The notes: generated from the sequence alone by a model not told the origin. DNA of 64,000 nt from Candidatus Avelusimicrobium luingense (GCA_900315845.1 OOHK01000005.1:114321-178320), one strand, 5' to 3'; positions 9,182 to 18,284 are shown, counted from the first letter of the stretch. A program made the numbers and translations.

Positions 9182-10057
9182 ATGAAATACGGTATGAATT
9201 TTCAGGATATTATATCCGCTTTGAACACCTATTGGACGAAACAAGGGTGCATCCTTGTTCAGCCCTATGACGTAGAAAAAGGAGCCGGTACATATAACCC
9301 GGAAACTTTTTTCGGCGCGCTTACTAAAAAACCTGTCAGCCGCGCCTATGTAGAACCTTGCCGCCGTCCCGCTGATGGCCGCTATGGCGAAAACCCCAAC
9401 CGCTTGGGCAAATACTATCAATATCAGGTTATTATCAAACCTGCTCCGGCAAACATTCAAGAACTTTACTTAAATTCGTTAAAAGCCATCGGTTTAGATC
9501 CCAAACAGCACGACGTGCGGTGGATTGAGGACGATTGGCAATCGCCTACATTAGGGGCTTCCGGCGTCGGTTGGGAAATTTGGTTAGACGGTATGGAAAT
9601 TACACAGTTTACCTATTTCCAAAATATGGCCGGTTATGCGTTAAACCCCATTACGGTAGAAATTACCTACGGGCTTGAACGTATTGCGATGTACTGCCAA
9701 AAAGTGGATAACGTCTTTGACGTGCGCTGGAACGATAACGTCACGTACCGCGACGTACACCACGAAGGCGAACGTCAATTTTCGCACTATTATTTTGAAG
9801 AATCTAACGTGGAACACTTGCGTCGTTATATTCAAGAATGTGAAGAAGAATGTTTTGCACTTTGCAAAAAAGGTTTATACCTTCCGGCGTATGATAACAC
9901 CATGAAACTGTCACACTATTTTAATATGTTAGAAGCGCGCGGCGCGATTAGTGTATCCGAACGCACTAACAACATTACCAAAATTCGCAACTTGGCCAAA
10001 GCGTGCGCTAAAGCGTATGTGGAAAGTGTGGAAAAGAAAGAGGAGGCCGCGAAATGA
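9182..10057 (+). CDS. glyQ: Glycyl-tRNA synthetase alpha subunit
   Basis: 291 aa. It is the catalytic subunit of the tetrameric (alpha2beta2) bacterial GlyRS. Family hallmarks seen are [44 protein letters not shown] and [10 protein letters not shown]. Also present are [24 protein letters not shown] (written here in two parts: [14 protein letters not shown] and [10 protein letters not shown]) and YGLERIAMY. An internal Met four codons in is an alternative start. The stop overlaps the glyS start (ATGA), so the two subunits are translationally coupled. Confidence 0.97.
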   Translation: MKYGMNFQDIISALNTYWTKQGCILVQPYDVEKGAGTYNPETFFGALTKKPVSRAYVEPCRRPADGRYGENPNRLGKYYQYQVIIKPAPANIQELYLNSLKAIGLDPKQHDVRWIEDDWQSPTLGASGVGWEIWLDGMEITQFTYFQNMAGYALNPITVEITYGLERIAMYCQKVDNVFDVRWNDNVTYRDVHHEGERQFSHYYFEESNVEHLRRYIQECEEECFALCKKGLYLPAYDNTMKLSHYFNMLEARGAISVSERTNNITKIRNLAKACAKAYVESVEKKEEAAK

Positions 10058-12129
10058 ACGCTTTGTTAGAAATCGGAGTAGAACATTTACCGGCGCGGTT
10101 TATGAAACCGGCATTAGCGCAATTGGAAAAATTAGCCGCAGATTTATTGACGGAAAAACGTATTTCTTATGAACGTATCAATGCGTTTGGTACGTACCGC
10201 CGGTTGGTGGTGGAAATTGTCAATATCGCGGACAAATCGGCTGACGTACAAAAAGAAGTCAAAGGGCCGCCCGCTAAATTATTAAAAGATGCCAACGGAA
10301 ATTTCACCCCGCAAAGCGCCGGGTTTGCCCAAAAGAACGGTATTGCTCCGGAAAAATTAACCGTTGTAGAAACGGACAAGGGGCCTTTTATTTACGCTAA
10401 AGTCAAAATCAAAGGTGAAAAGACCGCTAAATTATTGCCTGAAATTTTTACGCGTTTGGTTACCGGACTTGAATTTGCCAAAAATATGATTTGGGAAGAA
10501 TCGGGGCTTCGTTACGGTCGCCCGATTCGTTCGCTGATCGGTCTGTACGGAAATAAAGTAATTAAATTTACGGTGGCCGGGGTAACTTCCAACAGAAATA
10601 CCTATCCGCTCTCGTCGTTTGGGCGCAAACCGATTAAAGTAGCAACCGCCGATGCAAAAGTATATGCCGAACTCTTACGCAATCAACCGCAACCTGTTTT
10701 GGTAATTCCGCAAGAACGTAAAGACGCCCTTATTAAAACGGTTTCCAATGAAGCCAAAGTGCGCGGATATCAAGCCGATTTGGATGAAAGTTTAGTGGAA
10801 GAAACGGTGTGGTTTACCGAACACCCGGTGGCGGTAAGCGGAGACTTTGAAATTAAGTTTTTAACGCTGCCCAAAGAACTTATTACTACCGTCTTAAAAA
10901 AACAAATTAAAATGTTCCCGGTGCTTAACAATAAAGGGGAATTACAACCGTATTTTATTGCGGTACGTGATGGTATTTCGGTGAATCAAAACGAAGTGCA
11001 AGGCGGATTCAAAAAAGTAATGTCGGCACGTTTATCCGATGCGGTTTTTTTCTTTGAAAACGATAAAAAAGAAGGCCTTGAAATCTTCAAAAATAAACTT
11101 AAAAACATTTCGTTTTTAGAAGGACTCGGCTCTATGTATGAAAAATCACAACGTACCCAACAACTTGCGTTGTGGTTGTGTGAAAAAACAAATCAAACTG
11201 CCTTAAAAGATACGGTAGATTATGCCGCTTCGCACGCATATGCAGATTTGGCCAGTCACGTCGTATATGAGTTCCCTGAATTACAAGGCTATATGGGGGG
11301 ACAATATGCCGCGTTGGAAGGCCATAAAGATGCCGCTAAAGCGATGGAAGAATTTTACTATCCGCTAACGAGCACCTCTGTTTTGCCGTCGGATAAGGCC
11401 GGGCAATTGGTATCTCTGGCCGGGAAAATAGATACGCTCGTAGGTAACTTTTTAATCGGTCAAATTCCGACGGGGAGCGAAGATCCCTTTGCCTTGCGCC
11501 GTCAAGCCTTTGGGGCGGTACGTATTTTATTGGAAGGCGCATTCCCGGTTTCCTTAAAAGAATTAGTGGAGAAATCACTTTCGTTATATCCGGCGCAAAC
11601 GGCCGATAAAGGCACCAAAGAACTCCCCGCATTTTTAAAAGCACGTGTGGCGCTTGTGCTTGAACAACGCGGGCATCAACCGGGTGTATTAGACGGTGTT
11701 TCCGATTGGTATGAAATGCCGCTTACACAAGTAGAAGCTCTTGTCAGTGCGTTAGAAACCGTTAAAACAGATGCGGCATTTGCCGCCGTATTGGAAGCCG
11801 CTAAACGGGTAAATAACATTTTGAAAAAAGCCGATGGAGTGTCAGCGCAGATTGACGTATCGCGTTTTGAACTTCCGGCTGAAAAAATGTTATTTGAAAC
11901 CGTGCAGCAAGTGGAAAAACAAATGGCTGCTTTACCGCAAACTACCGATAAAAACGGCTATTTAAGCCGCTTAAAAACGTGTACTGCCTTCCAAGCTCCG
12001 CTAGAGACTTTCTTTAAGGAAGTAATGGTTAACGCCGAAGACGTGGCCGTACGCAATAATCGCCTGGCATTACTCGCGCGCGTACGTACGTGTTTAGCGC
12101 AAACCGGCGCGGATATTACACGGCTGTAA
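10054..12129 (+). CDS. glyS: Glycyl-tRNA synthetase beta subunit
   Basis: 691 aa, the usual length for the beta subunit, which binds tRNA and is needed for aminoacylation. Recognisable stretches are [14 protein letters not shown] at the N-terminus, [37 protein letters not shown], and the C-terminal [16 protein letters not shown] with an anticodon-binding DALR-like domain. It overlaps glyQ by four bases and is closed by a strong terminator. Confidence 0.96.
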   Translation: MNALLEIGVEHLPARFMKPALAQLEKLAADLLTEKRISYERINAFGTYRRLVVEIVNIADKSADVQKEVKGPPAKLLKDANGNFTPQSAGFAQKNGIAPEKLTVVETDKGPFIYAKVKIKGEKTAKLLPEIFTRLVTGLEFAKNMIWEESGLRYGRPIRSLIGLYGNKVIKFTVAGVTSNRNTYPLSSFGRKPIKVATADAKVYAELLRNQPQPVLVIPQERKDALIKTVSNEAKVRGYQADLDESLVEETVWFTEHPVAVSGDFEIKFLTLPKELITTVLKKQIKMFPVLNNKGELQPYFIAVRDGISVNQNEVQGGFKKVMSARLSDAVFFFENDKKEGLEIFKNKLKNISFLEGLGSMYEKSQRTQQLALWLCEKTNQTALKDTVDYAASHAYADLASHVVYEFPELQGYMGGQYAALEGHKDAAKAMEEFYYPLTSTSVLPSDKAGQLVSLAGKIDTLVGNFLIGQIPTGSEDPFALRRQAFGAVRILLEGAFPVSLKELVEKSLSLYPAQTADKGTKELPAFLKARVALVLEQRGHQPGVLDGVSDWYEMPLTQVEALVSALETVKTDAAFAAVLEAAKRVNNILKKADGVSAQIDVSRFELPAEKMLFETVQQVEKQMAALPQTTDKNGYLSRLKTCTAFQAPLETFFKEVMVNAEDVAVRNNRLALLARVRTCLAQTGADITRL

Positions 12130-12146
12130 AAAATCGTAAAAAGTAA

Positions 12147-12180
12147 CAAAACGGGACGCATAAAAACGTCCCGTTTTTTT
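12147..12180 (+). terminator. Rho-independent terminator of glyQS
   Basis: ACGGGACG (12151-12158) pairs with CGTCCCGT (12167-12174), followed by a run of T residues. Confidence 0.92.
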
Positions 12181-12218
12181 CATTTTTCCGACGGTAAAAA
12201 TAATTTTAAAATTACCCC

Positions 12219-12246
12219 TTGACAAATTTTACTTTTCCCTTATACT
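12219..12246 (+). promoter_or_regulatory. Strong promoter of the unassigned RNA
   Basis: Consensus TTGACA (12219-12224), a 16-bp spacer and TATACT (12241-12246). This is the best -35/-10 pair in the first 13 kb. The expected start point is about 12253. Confidence 0.8.
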
Positions 12247-12252
12247 AGAGAT

Positions 12253-12689
12253 ATGAGTTGTACATCCGTAGGCGGTTGGGTGTCATGCCGGATGTGGGGT
12301 GCCCGTGAGATGGTGCCCGTTGCAGATGCTAATTGCCGGTTGGCCTTGTGAAAGGGCGTTGCATGAATGTGGCGGAGGGTCGTTCCCGAAGTCGTGGTTT
12401 GGGCAAGGCGTTCGCGGGGTGGATCGGACGGCGTGGGCGTAGCGTGATGAGCGTTGGGCTTGCGTGTGACAGATTAGATGTCTGGCTTTGAGTAGGGCCG
12501 ATTGGTTGGTGGGCCGTATTCTTAGTGTGGGTTCTGTGCCCGGTTGATAGTTTGCTTCGGCGGGGAGGAAGAATCCTTAAGGTGTGAAGTAAATCCCAAG
12601 TTGCCTGCAAGTAGTACATGCTGCAGTAAAGGAGTAATGATGAAGGTGCAAAACTAGTCCCCTCGGTTGGATAAACCGGGGGGCTTTTT
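12253..12689 (+). ncRNA. Unassigned G/T-rich structured RNA, about 435 nt
   Basis: Between the glyS terminator and recO lies a transcription unit with a consensus promoter and an intrinsic terminator but no credible protein gene. Plus-strand composition is strikingly rich in G and T, unlike the neighbouring coding DNA. Several local hairpins can be drawn: ACATCCG with CGGATGT near 12262-12296; GGGTGCC with GGTGCCC (two G-U) close behind; GACA/TGTC around 12470-12485; and GGGA/TCCC enclosing 12565-12599. I looked for the conserved cores of RNase P RNA, tmRNA, SRP RNA and 6S RNA and did not find them. Near the 3' end, AAAGGAG (12628-12634) precedes a 6-codon reading frame (12637-12657) that ends just before the terminator. 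The ATG at 12253 opens a 32-codon frame exactly where transcription should begin. Function unknown. Confidence 0.65.
12659..12689 (+). terminator. Terminator of the unassigned RNA
   Basis: A ten-base-pair stem with one G-U pair (12659-12668 with 12674-12683) is followed by CTTTTT. It abuts the recO stop codon. Confidence 0.9.
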
Positions 12690-13365
12690 ATTGTGCAATA
12701 GTTTGAAGTGTAACAACAGAAGCAGTTTCTTCTTTGAGTCCAAAATTCTCTGAAGTGTGTAACGGATAGGTAAGATATTGGTTTAAGAAACGTCGGCAGA
12801 CATTGTTACATTTAGCAAGAGAAAGCAAATCTTCCGGCTCACTAAAAAGCAAATTGCTAAATTTATCTTCGTGCATTTTCTGCCAAAATTCCGGAGAAAT
12901 ATGTAATACCGGGTGGTCTAACCCGAACCCGGCCAGCATCATGAGCCGCAACGTAAACGCCGCTTGAAAAGCGGAATTAGCACCGTTTTGTTCAAGTTCC
13001 GTTAATGCTTGATATAATAATTCAAATTTTCCTTCGCTCGGTTGGTGTAGTGGCGTTAAACGCATCATTAACTCACAAAAGTGCAAGGCTAAGGATACAC
13101 GTTTTAAATCGTTGCGGATGGCCGGAAAAACATTTTCTAATTTACCACCTGTCAGCGTGCCCATTACACCACCCCCGCGAGTATAGATACGCATATCCGC
13201 ACAGATAAGCGGTTCGCTAAGAGCTTTTAATTTCCCCGTCGGACGAAGCACCCCGGGAACGCGCAAATTAAGCCGTCCGTGCTCACGGGTATATACACAA
13301 AGCACGCGGTCGGTTTCCCTAAAGGCTTGGCGAAGCAGTACAATGGCTTTATCGGTAAATATCAT
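12688..13365 (-). CDS. recO: DNA repair protein RecO
   Basis: 225 aa from the start chosen here. RecO anneals single strands and helps RecR load RecA. The family pattern is clear: N-terminal OB-fold with DKAIVLLRQAFRETDRVLCVYTREHGRL, then LKALSEPLI, a helical middle (LALHFCELMMRLT) and LMMLAGFGLDHPVL. The zinc-finger cysteines found in some RecO proteins are not evident. Another in-frame ATG lies at 13377. I prefer 13365 because TATGCT (13373-13378) lies 7 nt upstream and no Shine-Dalgarno sequence exists. The start is divergent from the secreted-protein gene at 13504, with a dyad between them. Confidence 0.9.
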   Translation of the reverse strand: MIFTDKAIVLLRQAFRETDRVLCVYTREHGRLNLRVPGVLRPTGKLKALSEPLICADMRIYTRGGGVMGTLTGGKLENVFPAIRNDLKRVSLALHFCELMMRLTPLHQPSEGKFELLYQALTELEQNGANSAFQAAFTLRLMMLAGFGLDHPVLHISPEFWQKMHEDKFSNLLFSEPEDLLSLAKCNNVCRRFLNQYLTYPLHTSENFGLKEETASVVTLQTIAQ

Positions 13366-13410
13366 TGTAATAAGCATAGCAAATTTTAACCCGGTATTCT
13401 ATATAGGACC

Positions 13411-13471
13411 GGACCTAGAAAATTTTTAGGTCTTTTGGCCGTTGTGCATATGGAAAAATTTAATCTACAAT
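13411..13471 (+). promoter_or_regulatory. Dyad plus -10 promoter of the secreted-protein gene (site A)
   Basis: Half-sites GGACCTA (13411-13417) and TAGGTCT (13427-13433) are 9 bp apart. TTTGGCC follows, then TACAAT at 13466-13471, 32 bp after the dyad. No -35 hexamer is evident. On the other strand the dyad is also 32 bp from the recO -10 box (13373-13378). The same layout recurs at 39532-39592, 46861-46919 and 59185-59282. Confidence 0.65.
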
Positions 13472-13503
13472 AAAATAAAGAAGTAGGATAATAAGGAGAA
13501 GAA

Positions 13504-14253
13504 ATGAAAAGAAAACTTTTATTAACCGGAGTTTTATTGAGTTGTCTGCCGGCTGTTTGTATGGCCCAACCAGAGATTGAGGGTCTCATACAAGTGGGGA
13601 AAGCAGTCACAGGCGGCGGGAAAATTTCCTCCGAGATTACAAACGCGTTGACTCGAACTGCAATGGAACAAATCCGAGCGACGGAAGAAGCCGCAAACGC
13701 AGTTTTAACCAATTTACCCAAAATGGGAGTTGAACAAACACGTGTGGCGAAAGAAGCATCCGCGGGGACGACTAACGTGCCCGGGGTGGGAACGGTGCGT
13801 TCTTTTTCGGTAACGGGAGATTTGAATATTGATTACGGATTAGAAGTACCTACCCGCCGGGGGCATACGGATCATTTCGTGCCGATGGATTTAGAAAAAA
13901 TCATCCAACGTTGGGATATAAACTATAAAAATGTAGATTTGCAAACCCGTTGGCAAGAAATTGGCGGAAAAATGGAATATAATAACCAACAGTCATTAGT
14001 GCAGGATATCCACCGCTTATATGAAGGGCAAGGTATTCCGGCACAAGAAATTCTTACCAAACAAGATGTTCTCATTTATACCTTACCGTTTGATGGAATC
14101 GTTTATTCCGGACACGCGCAATCTCAATCGTTACAGAAAAAAGATGCCATTGTTGTTTTTTATCCCAAACGAAACCGGGGGCAATTGGTAAAATTTGACA
14201 AAGACGGCTTACGGTTTTATCGGTTAAAACCCGATACGGTAGTAGAACCTTAA
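13504..14253 (+). CDS. Secreted protein, function unknown
   Basis: 249 aa. A Sec signal peptide ends in C-M-A with Gln at +1. Residues of about 22-90 are helical and rich in Ala, Glu and Thr, resembling the leading segments of the secreted paralogs at 54.7-59.2 kb in style though not in clear sequence. The C-terminal two thirds (about 100-249) look like a compact alpha/beta domain (IDYGLEVPTRRGHTDHF, then TLPFDGIVYSGHAQSQ, ending VKFDKDGLRFYRL). I do not recognise it. AAGGAG precedes the ATG by a normal distance. It has its own dyad-type promoter and a strong terminator. Confidence 0.8.
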   Translation: MKRKLLLTGVLLSCLPAVCMAQPEIEGLIQVGKAVTGGGKISSEITNALTRTAMEQIRATEEAANAVLTNLPKMGVEQTRVAKEASAGTTNVPGVGTVRSFSVTGDLNIDYGLEVPTRRGHTDHFVPMDLEKIIQRWDINYKNVDLQTRWQEIGGKMEYNNQQSLVQDIHRLYEGQGIPAQEILTKQDVLIYTLPFDGIVYSGHAQSQSLQKKDAIVVFYPKRNRGQLVKFDKDGLRFYRLKPDTVVEP

Positions 14254-14270
14254 AAACTGTTTGATTAGAA

Positions 14271-14299
14271 AATCCGGCTTAATCCGCCGGATTTTTTAA
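14271..14299 (+). terminator. Rho-independent terminator of the 13504 gene
   Basis: AATCCGGC (14271-14278) pairs with GCCGGATT (14286-14293), followed by six T residues. Confidence 0.92.
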
Positions 14300-14307
14300 T
14301 GAAATTT

Positions 14308-14336
14308 TTGCAAATAATCTTCGGAAAAGATATAAT
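14308..14336 (+). promoter_or_regulatory. Sigma70-type promoter of the rpmH operon
   Basis: TTGCAA (14308-14313), 17-bp spacer, TATAAT (14331-14336). It gives a leader of about 100 nt before rpmH. A second -10-like TATAAG lies 6 nt before the rpmH ATG. Confidence 0.75.
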
Positions 14337-14445
14337 AGTTGTGAGGTTTTTTTAACACTTTTGTAAAAAACCCTTTGAAATTATAAATAGGAGATACGTT
14401 TTTTTCAGTTCGCCTTGCGGGCCAGAATTAACGTATAAGAATAAC

Positions 14446-14583
14446 ATGTTACCGACATACAGACCTAATAAAAGAAGACGTGCTAAACACATTGGTTTTA
14501 GAGCTCGCATGGCTACTGCCGGCGGACGCAAAGTGCTTAGTGCTCGCCGTGCCAAAGGCCGCCACGAACTTATCCGGGCCTAG
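14446..14583 (+). CDS. rpmH: Ribosomal protein bL34
   Basis: 45 aa: [18 protein letters not shown], then the typical [19 protein letters not shown] core. It is the first gene of the conserved rpmH-rnpA-yidD-yidC-jag block, which often lies near the chromosomal origin. No Shine-Dalgarno sequence is seen. TATAAG (14434-14439) followed by six bases precedes the ATG, so a secondary leaderless transcript is possible besides the one from the promoter at 14308. Five bases separate it from rnpA. Confidence 0.96.
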   Translation: MLPTYRPNKRRRAKHIGFRARMATAGGRKVLSARRAKGRHELIRA

Positions 14584-14588
14584 TTTTT

Positions 14589-14975
14589 ATGCCCAAGCAG
14601 GGTTTGCCGCACTCTTGCCGCCTACATCTTAAACGTGATTTTGAGCGCGTTATTTTAGGCGGCATTAAATTAAAAGGAAACGGACTTATCGTGTGGTACG
14701 TGGTACGAAATGATAACCGCCCATCCCGCTTTGCAGTAGTCGTTTCCCGCAAATTAGGCCCTGCTGTAGTACGTAACCGCATAAAAAGATTACTGCGGGA
14801 AGTTTTCAGACTAAATAGAAAAAATTGGGCGGACGGCATTGATATTATCGTTAGTCCGCGGGATAGTGAGAAATTAAGTAATTTGCATGCCGTGCAAGAA
14901 GCACTCAAGTCAATTAGCGGTCAGACCGCATTACTTAAACCGCTATCCGCCCCGAATGAGTCGGGGGAGAATTAA
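14589..14975 (+). CDS. rnpA: Ribonuclease P protein component
   Basis: 128 aa basic protein that binds RNase P RNA and helps process tRNA 5' ends. The family signature RNRIKRLLREVFR (from the RNR motif) is intact, and the N-terminal RDFERVILGG and FAVVVSRKLGPAV match the usual fold. The gene sits directly between rpmH and yidD and touches the yidD start without a gap. Confidence 0.96.
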   Translation: MPKQGLPHSCRLHLKRDFERVILGGIKLKGNGLIVWYVVRNDNRPSRFAVVVSRKLGPAVVRNRIKRLLREVFRLNRKNWADGIDIIVSPRDSEKLSNLHAVQEALKSISGQTALLKPLSAPNESGEN

Positions 14976-15212
14976 ATGCAACGGTTTTCTCGTTGGGTTA
15001 CCCAACTTACACTAGGCATACTTACGGCAGGAATGGTTGTCGTGCGACCTTTACTCGGGCCGCGCGGTGTTTGCCGTTTTACGCCGACTTGTAGTCAGTA
15101 TGCAAAAGAAGCCATTGTTAAATATGGTGCGCTAAAGGGCTGTTATTTAGCCGCCCGGCGTCTATTAAAATGCCACCCTTTTCATGAAGGTGGATACGAC
15201 CCGGTGCCCTAA
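14976..15212 (+). CDS. yidD: Membrane protein insertion efficiency factor YidD
   Basis: 78 aa. The invariant [15 protein letters not shown] segment and the C-terminal [14 protein letters not shown] are both present. YidD is a small membrane-associated protein that assists YidC-dependent insertion. Canonical position between rnpA and yidC, immediately downstream of the rnpA stop codon. Confidence 0.96.
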   Translation: MQRFSRWVTQLTLGILTAGMVVVRPLLGPRGVCRFTPTCSQYAKEAIVKYGALKGCYLAARRLLKCHPFHEGGYDPVP

Positions 15213-15281
15213 TCGTTTTTCTATCCGTCTGTTTTTCCCGTTTGCTTAGACGCACATGTCTAGGCCGATTAAGGAGTTTCT

Positions 15282-16880
15282 ATGAACAGACAGTTTTTGA
15301 CTACGCTGATGATTTTTCTGTTATTTTTAACAGGATATAATCAGTTTGTAGTTGTCCCACGCGCCAAAGCCGCTCAACAAGCCGCTGAAGAGCAACTCAG
15401 AAAACAAGAACAAGAAAAACAAACCGCCGCTACACTCGTTCGTGCGGGGGAAACGGCACTCGTAAGTAAAGAATCGGCTACTGCTCCCAAACCGGAAGAA
15501 CTGATTACGTTAAATTTGCCGCAAGCAGATGTAACGTTTTCTTCTAAAGGGGCCGGTATCAAAACATACTTATTCAAAGATATTTTGGGAGATGTGGACT
15601 TGACTCCGTACGACGGAGAAGGCTATTTTTCCACCTTGCCCGAAATTGACTTTGTTGAATATTCCCGCACCCAAAATTCCATTACGTTTACCGGGGATAT
15701 TATTGCCGGTTTTTCCGTTCAAAAAACATATACATTTAATGAAAACGGCATCAACCAACTTACGGTATCGTTTCATAACAGCACCGGACGCGATTTGACA
15801 CTTTCGCCTTGGAAGTGGAATTTCGGCCCCGGTTTGGCTACCGTCAAAAGTGAAATGAACGATAACGAGCGCGAGTCTAAAGCCGTTTATCTCGTGCAAG
15901 AAGAAGATAAACGCAAACCGACGTTGGAAACATTCACACCCAAAAGCAAACAACCTTCTTTACCGTGGATGTGGGCCGGACTTGAAAACCGTTACTTTTT
16001 AGCAGTGCTTATTCCGCAAGAGTGGACTCCCGGTGAATTATCCGCCCAAAAAGTAACTGTCGGCAAACAAAAACGCTTTTTCGGTTTATCCGAAGGAGAG
16101 TTAGACGGCCCGGCGTTGCAAATTGCCGTACCCGGTGTAACCGTCGCCGCGAAATCTACCGTATCATATAAGTCCGATTTTTACTTCGGGCCGAAAGATT
16201 ATAAAGCCTTCTTAAAATTACCGTATCACTTTGAACGCAGTATCGCGTTCGGGTTTTTCGGTTCGCTGGGTAAACTGGCCCGCAACGTATTAGAGTGGTT
16301 ATACGGTTGGACGGGGAATTACGGCGTTGCTATTATTTTGATGACTATACTTATCCAGTTGCTTTTACTGCGCTTTACGGTGATGCAATTAAAATCAGCC
16401 GCGCAAATGAAAAAAATCCAACCGGAAATGAAACGCATTCAAGAAAAATACAAAGGCAACCCTGAAGCCCTCAACCGTGAAACATTGAACTTATATCGTA
16501 AACATAAGGTCAATCCGTTATCAGGGTGCTTGCCGTTACTGATTCAGTTACCGATTTTCTTAGCGCTGTTTAATGCACTACGTACGTCGTGGGCGTTGCA
16601 CGGGGCTAAGTTTGTATTGTGGATAACGGACTTGTCGTCTAAAGACCCGTATTACATCTTGCCGCTTTTAATGGGTGCGGTGATGTTCTTCCAACAACGT
16701 CATTCTATGCCGGCGGGAACAGATCCGGCACAAGCCGCTATGTTCAAATATATGCCGCTTATTTTTACGCTGTTGTTTATGAACTTCCCATCGGGATTGG
16801 TGTTGTACTGGTTGACGAACAGTTTGCTGACGTTTGCAATTCAAGTCACATTAAACCGTCGTATTGCTAAAACTAATTAA
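15282..16880 (+). CDS. yidC: Membrane protein insertase YidC
   Basis: 532 aa, the long Gram-negative type. An N-terminal transmembrane helix (about 6-24) is followed by a large periplasmic domain (about 60-330). The five-helix insertase core includes NYGVAIILMTILIQLLLLRFT and the cytoplasmic KMKRIQEKYKGNPE-like hairpin (here EMKRIQEKYKGNPEALNRE). LSGCLPLLIQLPIFLALFNAL comes next, and a final hydrophobic pair ends in NFPSGLVLYWLTNSLL. It works with Sec or alone. AAGGAG precedes the ATG. A 5-bp palindrome (TAGAC/GTCTA, near 15247-15262) lies in the leader. Eleven bases separate it from jag. Confidence 0.96.
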   Translation: MNRQFLTTLMIFLLFLTGYNQFVVVPRAKAAQQAAEEQLRKQEQEKQTAATLVRAGETALVSKESATAPKPEELITLNLPQADVTFSSKGAGIKTYLFKDILGDVDLTPYDGEGYFSTLPEIDFVEYSRTQNSITFTGDIIAGFSVQKTYTFNENGINQLTVSFHNSTGRDLTLSPWKWNFGPGLATVKSEMNDNERESKAVYLVQEEDKRKPTLETFTPKSKQPSLPWMWAGLENRYFLAVLIPQEWTPGELSAQKVTVGKQKRFFGLSEGELDGPALQIAVPGVTVAAKSTVSYKSDFYFGPKDYKAFLKLPYHFERSIAFGFFGSLGKLARNVLEWLYGWTGNYGVAIILMTILIQLLLLRFTVMQLKSAAQMKKIQPEMKRIQEKYKGNPEALNRETLNLYRKHKVNPLSGCLPLLIQLPIFLALFNALRTSWALHGAKFVLWITDLSSKDPYYILPLLMGAVMFFQQRHSMPAGTDPAQAAMFKYMPLIFTLLFMNFPSGLVLYWLTNSLLTFAIQVTLNRRIAKTN

Positions 16881-16891
16881 GGAGATTTTAT

Positions 16892-18118
16892 ATGCCAAAC
16901 AAAATTAAAATAGAAGCCAAAGAAGTTTCGCAAGCTATTACCAAAGGCCTTAAAAAATTAGGATTGCGCCGTGATCAAGTGGAAGTATCCGTCTTGCAAC
17001 AACCTAAAAAAGGCTTTTTAGGAATCGGTGCCAAGGATGCTATTGTGGAATTACGTCCCAAACGTTGGAGCAGTGCCGATTTGGATGCGCAAATTTATAT
17101 GGATATTCCCAAACGCAAAGGGGGAAAAGGCCGCAACGGACGTAACGGAGGACGCCGTTATGCCCGCCGCCGTACCGAAGATTTAGAAGTTCGTATTCCG
17201 CGCGCCGAAAGAGCCCCTAAAGAAAATGAACCTCAACAATTACCGTCGGAAGAAATTCGCAATGCCGTAATTCCGGAAAATTTGAAAGCCCCCATGCAAG
17301 AAGCCAAAGAACACTTGGAACAAGTGCTTACGCATATGGGCGTAAAAGTGGAAAATCTCAATGTTTGGTGGGACGAAAAACAACAACGCATTTTGCTTAC
17401 GTTTGATTGCGACCACCCGGCTATAGTTATCGGTAAAGAAGGCAAAACGTTAGAGGCCATACAATACTTGTCCACGCTTGCGTTAAGCCGCCACTTTGAC
17501 AAACCGATTTCGGTGATTACCGATACGCAAAACTATTGGCGCAAAGCCGAAGATAAACTCAATGCCGAAATTGAACGCGGTATTGAACTGATTAAGAGCG
17601 GTCATAGTGTATTTCGTTTCCGCCCGATGCCGGCGCAGCTTCGCCGTTATATTCACCGTGCATTAGAAGGTAACGAATATGTCACCACGGCGTCTGAAGG
17701 GGAAGGAAAATGGCGCAAAGTAACCTTCCGTCCGACGGAAAAAGTGGCCGAACTCTTAAACACGCGTAAAGCCCCGGCAGATTTTGTACCCGGTGTAATC
17801 GGGGAAGATAAACCGGAAGAAACGACAGCAACACCATCTTCCGAAACACAAGTCTGCGCTGAAGTAACCGTAAATGCGGTCATGGAAACACATACTACGC
17901 AAGATGGGGTAAAAGTGGAAGAAACGGCGGTTATGGAAACGGTACAAACCGTACAAGAACCCGCCGCCAAAACTACTCAAGCGCAACCGTCCACCGCACC
18001 GGTGACTACGCAAGAACAACCTGTTGCCCAATCTACGACGGAAGCCAAACCGCAAGGAACGGCTGCCGATTGCGGTCCGTTATTTGCAACCGCTACGGAA
18101 AATACCGAAAATAAATAA
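16892..18118 (+). CDS. jag: Jag/KhpB-type RNA-binding protein (KH plus R3H)
   Basis: 408 aa. Domains in order: an N-terminal Jag_N domain (KEVSQAITKGLKKLGL, then KKGFLGIGAKDA); a Gly/Arg-rich basic linker (about 75-100); a KH-like domain with VIGKEGKTLEAIQYL; and an R3H domain (MPAQLRRYIHRAL with the R-x3-H spacing). A long Thr/Gln/Pro-rich C-terminal tail of about 110 residues is unusual for the family. It binds RNA and is linked to cell-wall homeostasis in firmicutes. AAGGAG precedes the start. A terminator closes the rpmH-jag block. Confidence 0.93.
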   Translation: MPNKIKIEAKEVSQAITKGLKKLGLRRDQVEVSVLQQPKKGFLGIGAKDAIVELRPKRWSSADLDAQIYMDIPKRKGGKGRNGRNGGRRYARRRTEDLEVRIPRAERAPKENEPQQLPSEEIRNAVIPENLKAPMQEAKEHLEQVLTHMGVKVENLNVWWDEKQQRILLTFDCDHPAIVIGKEGKTLEAIQYLSTLALSRHFDKPISVITDTQNYWRKAEDKLNAEIERGIELIKSGHSVFRFRPMPAQLRRYIHRALEGNEYVTTASEGEGKWRKVTFRPTEKVAELLNTRKAPADFVPGVIGEDKPEETTATPSSETQVCAEVTVNAVMETHTTQDGVKVEETAVMETVQTVQEPAAKTTQAQPSTAPVTTQEQPVAQSTTEAKPQGTAADCGPLFATATENTENK

Positions 18119-18139
18119 ACGGTTTTCCCTAACAAATAT

Positions 18140-18177
18140 CCGCCCTTTTCCAATTATGGATAAGGGCGGTTTTTTTG
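18140..18177 (+). terminator. Rho-independent terminator after jag
   Basis: CCGCCCTT (18140-18147) pairs with AAGGGCGG (18162-18169), followed by a T-run. Confidence 0.9.
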
Positions 18178-18284
18178 ATTGCTTTAACAAAATATCGCCA
18201 GCAAGCAAGATGACAAAAAAGATAGGGGGATATAACTCTTGAAAAATACACTAAAAAAGGGGTGCGTTTACGCCCTAAAATTGA

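Noticed and set aside
12329-12619. A 96-codon open frame on the minus strand inside the G/T-rich RNA
   Set aside because: It arises because the strand opposite a G/T-rich RNA is poor in stop codons. The translation is low-complexity (Pro, Arg, Thr, His), has no ribosome-binding site and matches nothing.
12253-12689. The RNA as RNase P RNA, tmRNA, SRP RNA or 6S RNA
   Set aside because: The RNase P core GAGGAAAGTCC is only faintly echoed (GGGGAGGAAGAATCC) and at the wrong end. No tRNA-like ends, no SRP GGAAG loop context and no 6S-type long open bubble can be drawn.
13411-13440. The AGGCCTA/TAGGTCT inverted repeats as Rho-independent terminators or riboswitch stems
   Set aside because: At all four sites they lie upstream of the -10 box, so they are not transcribed from that promoter, and the following TTTTG is too short for a terminator. 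A DNA binding site fits better.
14254-14445. Replication origin next to rpmH
   Set aside because: The rpmH block is often near oriC, but I saw no cluster of DnaA boxes here, and dnaA is not adjacent.
15247-15262. TAGAC/GTCTA palindrome upstream of yidC as another member of the dyad set
   Set aside because: Half-site sequence and spacing differ, and no correctly placed -10 box follows.
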